Source: Robbsia sp. KACC 23696
Lineage (GTDB): Bacteria; Pseudomonadota; Gammaproteobacteria; Burkholderiales; Burkholderiaceae
Assembly (NCBI RefSeq): GCF_039852015.1
Contig: NZ_CP156626.1
Span: 1,646,249-1,710,248 of the forward strand
Length of the DNA stretch: 64,000 nt
Direction: 5' to 3'
The notes below the pieces were generated by a model, which had not been told where the DNA came from, made no database searches, and worked only from the letters and a program-made list of their open reading frames with translations. Shown here piece by piece: positions 60,758-64,000 of the stretch; positions within the stretch are counted from its first letter, which is position 1, and every line of letters begins with the position of its first letter. The position numbers and the translations under genes are program-made.

Positions 60758-63457
60758 TTAGGGCGGGGGCGCGACGGGTTGCGCGTCGGAGGCGGTGGCC
60801 GGCTGCAGCGGCAGTCGCAACACGCGGATTTCCGGCTCGTCGCTGCGCTCGACGCTGAATCCCAGCGTGCGGGCCAATTTGATCATCCGGGTGTTTTCCG
60901 ATAAGACCTCGCCGACGATGCAGCCGGTGCCGCGTGCGCGGCAATAGGCGATGATCCGCTGCATCAGCAACGCGCCAAGTCGCAGGCCCTTGCGATCGGA
61001 GCGCACCAACACCGCGAATTCCGCCGTTTCATTGTCGGCGTCCGCCACCGCGCGAACGACGCCGAGCGTCACGCTGGTCGGCGCACCGCCGTCCGGCGAT
61101 GGCATGTCCGTGGTGGCGATGAAGGCCATCTCGCGGTCATAGTCGATTTGCGTCATCCGAGCCAATTGCCCATGTTCCGGCGCCTTAACCGCCCCGAAAA
61201 AGCGCATGCGCAGGTCATCGTCGCTCATCGACTCCACGAGGATGCGATGCGTCGGCTCGTCCTGCGGGCGGATCGGACGGACCGTGATCGTCTGGCCTTG
61301 CCAATGCAGTGTCGATTCGAGTTCCGCCGGATACGGCCGAACCGCGAACCGGTAGCGCGCCGGTACCGCATCGACGGCGATCGTCGTCGTATCGGGCGCG
61401 CTGCCGTCGTTGTTGCTGCCGGCGCTCCCATGCGGCGACGTTGCCGGGCGATCGTGATCCGGGACGGTGGCGACGATGCGGCAGTCGCGCATGACGATGC
61501 CGTCGTCGTGCCTGTGGGCGGCGTGCAAGGTCAACGAGGCGATTTCCGGCACCGCGACGATGACATCCGACAAGCGCGCGAGGAAACGCGTGAAAGCGCG
61601 AAACGAGGCATGGCCGTGCGTCGGGGCGCTCGGCAGACGGCCGACCAGGTCGCCGGACAGGACGGTGCTGATTGGCAGAATCGCCCACTCGGTACTCGGC
61701 TCCGGCGCGCCGGGAAAAGCGGCGGGGGGTGTCACGCCCAACACCATGCCGAAACGCTGATCGCGTCTCACGCCGAGCGCCATGAAAGGCCCGGTGCGCG
61801 CTTCGTCGCCGGCCTGCCCATCGGTGATGGCCGCGGCACGCGCATGCGCATGCGGCAACAGCGTTTCGAGCAGCGCGAAGGCTTCCTCGTGCGCCAGCGT
61901 CGGCGGTGCGCCGTCCGCGTTATCGGCGAGCCGCGCCTGCAGATGGGAGCGGGCGGCCGCGATCGCGTCGGTCTGCAACAAGCCGATCGACTCGGGTGTT
62001 TCCGCCAGCAGGATCTGGTTGCGTTGGTATTCGCGCATCGCGGCGAATGCCCGGGCGAGACGCTGCGGCGTCGGGAAGACGCTGATTTTGTGTTGGTGTA
62101 GCAGGCTGCGCACGCCCGGGTCGAAGTCGCCGAGCCAGCAGGTCATCAGCGCGCGCGGCCAGCGGTTGGCGTAGGCGGCCACCGTCTGCGCGAGCGGCAG
62201 CGCCGGCGCGTGCACGCTCGGCGTGTGGACGACGAACAGCGCGCCCGTCGACGACTGCACCGACAGGAAACGGATCGCCGCGTCATAGACCGACGGATCG
62301 GCCGTTTCGCCGAGGTTGATCGGATTGCTGCCGATGCGCCAGGCGAGTTCCGGCGGCAAGGCCGTGTCGCTTGCCGATTTGCCGGCGTCGCGCGCGAGAT
62401 CGTGCGTCACGGCAAGACGGCCGCCGGCGGCGTGCAAGGCGTCGGCGGCGAGGGCGCCGGTGAAGCCGCCGTTGGACAGGATCGTGACCGCGTCGCTGCC
62501 GGCGAAGCGGCCGACGTGCAGCGTTTCGATCGCATCCAGCAGATCCTCGATCGATTCCACGCGCACCATGCCGGCGCGGCGAAACGCGGCGCTGAACAAG
62601 GCATCGTCGTGTCGGCCATGGCGCGCGCGCAAGACGAGAACCGGTTTATTGCGCGAGGCGGCGCGTGCGGCCGAGAGGAATTTGCGCATCGCCGATGGCG
62701 CGATGAAATCCATCGACAAGGCGATGGCGCCGGTCTCGCCGTCGCTGGCGAGGTAATCGAGCAGGTCGGCGCAATCGACATCGGCTTCGAGACCGCTGGT
62801 GATGACCTTCGAAAAACCAATATGGCGCGCTGATGCCCACGACACCGCGGCATTGGCGAACGAGCGTGATTGCGAGATCAACGCGACGCGCCCGGCCAGC
62901 GCCGGGGTATCGCCGGTGCCGGCGTGCAGTTTTGCGCGGCTGGAGACGATGCCGCTGCTCGCCGGTCCCAGGATGCGTAACATGCCGCGCCGCGCGCGCG
63001 CCAACACCGTGGCCAGCAACGCGTCGGCCCGCTCGGCATCCTCGGCGGCGGAATCGCCAATGCGTCGGTGCGGTTCGCCATACAAGACGGCCGCGCGCAC
63101 GCCGGCATCGACCAAGGCATCCACCACCACGGGCCAGTCCTCGGGGGCCGTGCAGACGAGGGCGAGGTCGCATTGGGCGGCGGTCTGGCGCAGCAGCATG
63201 CCGCCTGCCGCGGTTTCGCCAGCGCCAGCGCCTTCGCCAGAGTGGCCGGGCAAGGCATGCCGCCGCAGCCGGCCATCGGATGTAGCAAAGCCGCCTTGCA
63301 CCAATCGCGTTTCCAGCAAGGATGCGGTATAGGACAGCGTGGACGGTTGCGCCGACGGGATGCGCATTGCGCCGTCGGGACCGGGCAGCCCAGGCGCGGG
63401 CGCCACGATCACGATGGAACGCGGGCGGAACAATGCATCCAGATGACGTATCGACAC
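60758..63457 (-). CDS. Bifunctional acyl-CoA synthetase (NDP-forming)-like / GNAT protein acetyltransferase (Pat-type)
   Basis: 899 residues. Residues ~1-680 form an ADP-forming acyl-CoA synthetase-like part: CoA-binding segment (LDALFRPRSIVIVAPAPG), succinyl-CoA ligase-like domains (GRVALISQSRSFANAAVSW, NGGFTGALAADALHAAGG). The C-terminal ~170 residues are a GNAT domain (ITVRPIRPQDEPTHR, DRKGLRLGALLMQRI, MIKLARTLGF). This is the PatZ/YfiQ layout that acetylates lysines of enzymes such as acetyl-CoA synthetase. The start is a GTG at 63457 preceded by GGAGAG; the longer frame is not convincing. Monocistronic or with the small gene downstream. Confidence 0.83.
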   Translation of the reverse strand: MSIRHLDALFRPRSIVIVAPAPGLPGPDGAMRIPSAQPSTLSYTASLLETRLVQGGFATSDGRLRRHALPGHSGEGAGAGETAAGGMLLRQTAAQCDLALVCTAPEDWPVVVDALVDAGVRAAVLYGEPHRRIGDSAAEDAERADALLATVLARARRGMLRILGPASSGIVSSRAKLHAGTGDTPALAGRVALISQSRSFANAAVSWASARHIGFSKVITSGLEADVDCADLLDYLASDGETGAIALSMDFIAPSAMRKFLSAARAASRNKPVLVLRARHGRHDDALFSAAFRRAGMVRVESIEDLLDAIETLHVGRFAGSDAVTILSNGGFTGALAADALHAAGGRLAVTHDLARDAGKSASDTALPPELAWRIGSNPINLGETADPSVYDAAIRFLSVQSSTGALFVVHTPSVHAPALPLAQTVAAYANRWPRALMTCWLGDFDPGVRSLLHQHKISVFPTPQRLARAFAAMREYQRNQILLAETPESIGLLQTDAIAAARSHLQARLADNADGAPPTLAHEEAFALLETLLPHAHARAAAITDGQAGDEARTGPFMALGVRRDQRFGMVLGVTPPAAFPGAPEPSTEWAILPISTVLSGDLVGRLPSAPTHGHASFRAFTRFLARLSDVIVAVPEIASLTLHAAHRHDDGIVMRDCRIVATVPDHDRPATSPHGSAGSNNDGSAPDTTTIAVDAVPARYRFAVRPYPAELESTLHWQGQTITVRPIRPQDEPTHRILVESMSDDDLRMRFFGAVKAPEHGQLARMTQIDYDREMAFIATTDMPSPDGGAPTSVTLGVVRAVADADNETAEFAVLVRSDRKGLRLGALLMQRIIAYCRARGTGCIVGEVLSENTRMIKLARTLGFSVERSDEPEIRVLRLPLQPATASDAQPVAPPP

Positions 63458-63560
63458 CAGGCTCTCCGTAGACGACAGGCACGGCGCAACGCGCGCGCCG
63501 GGTCTACAGCATAGCGGGATGTCGTCGCGCTGCCTATGTTCGCCGAGGTCTGGCGCTCGG

Positions 63561-64000
63561 CTAGAGATCCCGGCGCGGCAAGTCGAGCGTATCGGCGATT
63601 TCCGCGGACAGTCTTTCGCGGCGGGGGCCTTGGCGGACGGGGACGGCCAGCACGCGATCCTCGGCGATGACAAAGATCCGCTGCCGGGCGCGTCGTACCG
63701 GGTGGCCGCCGGTGAAGTCGCCGAAAGCGGGCAAGACCCCGACGTCGGCACCGAAGTGAAAGCAGGCCAGACGCACCGCATCGGCGCCTGCCCGAACCGT
63801 GAACACCGGGTGTTCGTGGCCGGCCAGCGAATAATAGCCGGGCGTCTGCATCGGATAGTGACAGCAGGCCCAGGGGCCGATCAACCAGGGTTCGTCATGA
63901 ACGGCGATGCCCAGCGACGCGGGCGGTACCCCCGCGTGTCGGTCGTGATTGCCGCTGATCAAGGCGATCTCGAGCGCCGCGTGAGCATCGCGCCAGGCGC
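63561..64000 (-). CDS. pdeM: Ligase-associated metallophosphoesterase PdeM, N-terminus outside window
   Basis: C-terminal ~145 residues of a calcineurin-like phosphoesterase. Reading in from the right edge: WRDAHAALEIALISGNHDRH with the GNHD metal motif, then CCHYP and YYSLAGHEHP, the second and third metal/His motifs. These match the DNA endonuclease PdeM that is usually encoded with an ATP-dependent DNA ligase/helicase cluster (LigB, Lhr-like); those genes would lie beyond 64000. The frame runs on through the window edge. Confidence 0.8.
   Translation of the reverse strand, partial: AWRDAHAALEIALISGNHDRHAGVPPASLGIAVHDEPWLIGPWACCHYPMQTPGYYSLAGHEHPVFTVRAGADAVRLACFHFGADVGVLPAFGDFTGGHPVRRARQRIFVIAEDRVLAVPVRQGPRRERLSAEIADTLDLPRRDL

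Overview
The window is about 60% GC bacterial chromosome, densely coded. It most likely comes from a beta-proteobacterium of the Burkholderiaceae (Burkholderia, Paraburkholderia or Robbsia type). I infer this from the anthranilate dioxygenase gene order, the mix of LysR/AraC regulators with small catabolic operons, a PdeM-like nuclease and codon use; it is not proven. A tRNA-inserted mobile island divides the window in two.

Left part (1-32297) is catabolism and uptake. It starts with a truncated MFS transporter and an M20 amidohydrolase, divergent from a LysR gene. Next are a SnoaL/ketopantoate-reductase pair and a six-gene operon (acyl-CoA ligase, thiolase, OB-fold partner, SDR, dienelactone hydrolase-SnoaL fusion, SRPBCC-like protein) whose substrate I cannot name. 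A complete three-component anthranilate 1,2-dioxygenase operon (andAcAdAbAa) follows with a divergent AraC regulator (andR). After it come a nitronate monooxygenase with a LysR regulator, an alpha/beta hydrolase, a YgjP-like metalloprotein and a complete polar amino acid ABC transporter. The part ends with a LacI-controlled operon (tautomerase, acyl-CoA dehydrogenase, CoA-transferase, MaoC hydratase, binding protein, permease, DapA-like aldolase) that looks like an undescribed organic-acid pathway.

Middle part (32427-46105) is an integrated element. It is flanked by a perfect 72-bp direct repeat derived from the 3' part of tRNA-Ser(GGA), and a third, 37-nt imperfect copy lies inside at 45239. 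It carries two tyrosine integrases, a serine recombinase with upstream repeats, a ParA-like ATPase translationally coupled to a RelA/SpoT-domain protein, a run of small phage-like genes with strong ribosome sites, a 773-residue protein resembling podovirus internal virion proteins, and a BrnT/BrnA toxin-antitoxin pair next to the tRNA.

Right part (46125-64000) opens with the most unusual feature of the window: six tandem paralogues (46513-55417), most of them translationally coupled, each with an F-box-like segment at about residue 40. Four are about 590 residues, one has lost about 170 internal residues in frame, and the last is an F-box-only stub. F-box proteins in bacteria are usually effectors acting inside eukaryotic hosts, so this may be an undescribed effector family. 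It is followed by a small exported protein, a large CheR-PAS-histidine kinase-receiver hybrid, two small hypothetical genes, a Pat-type acyl-CoA synthetase/acetyltransferase and a truncated pdeM.
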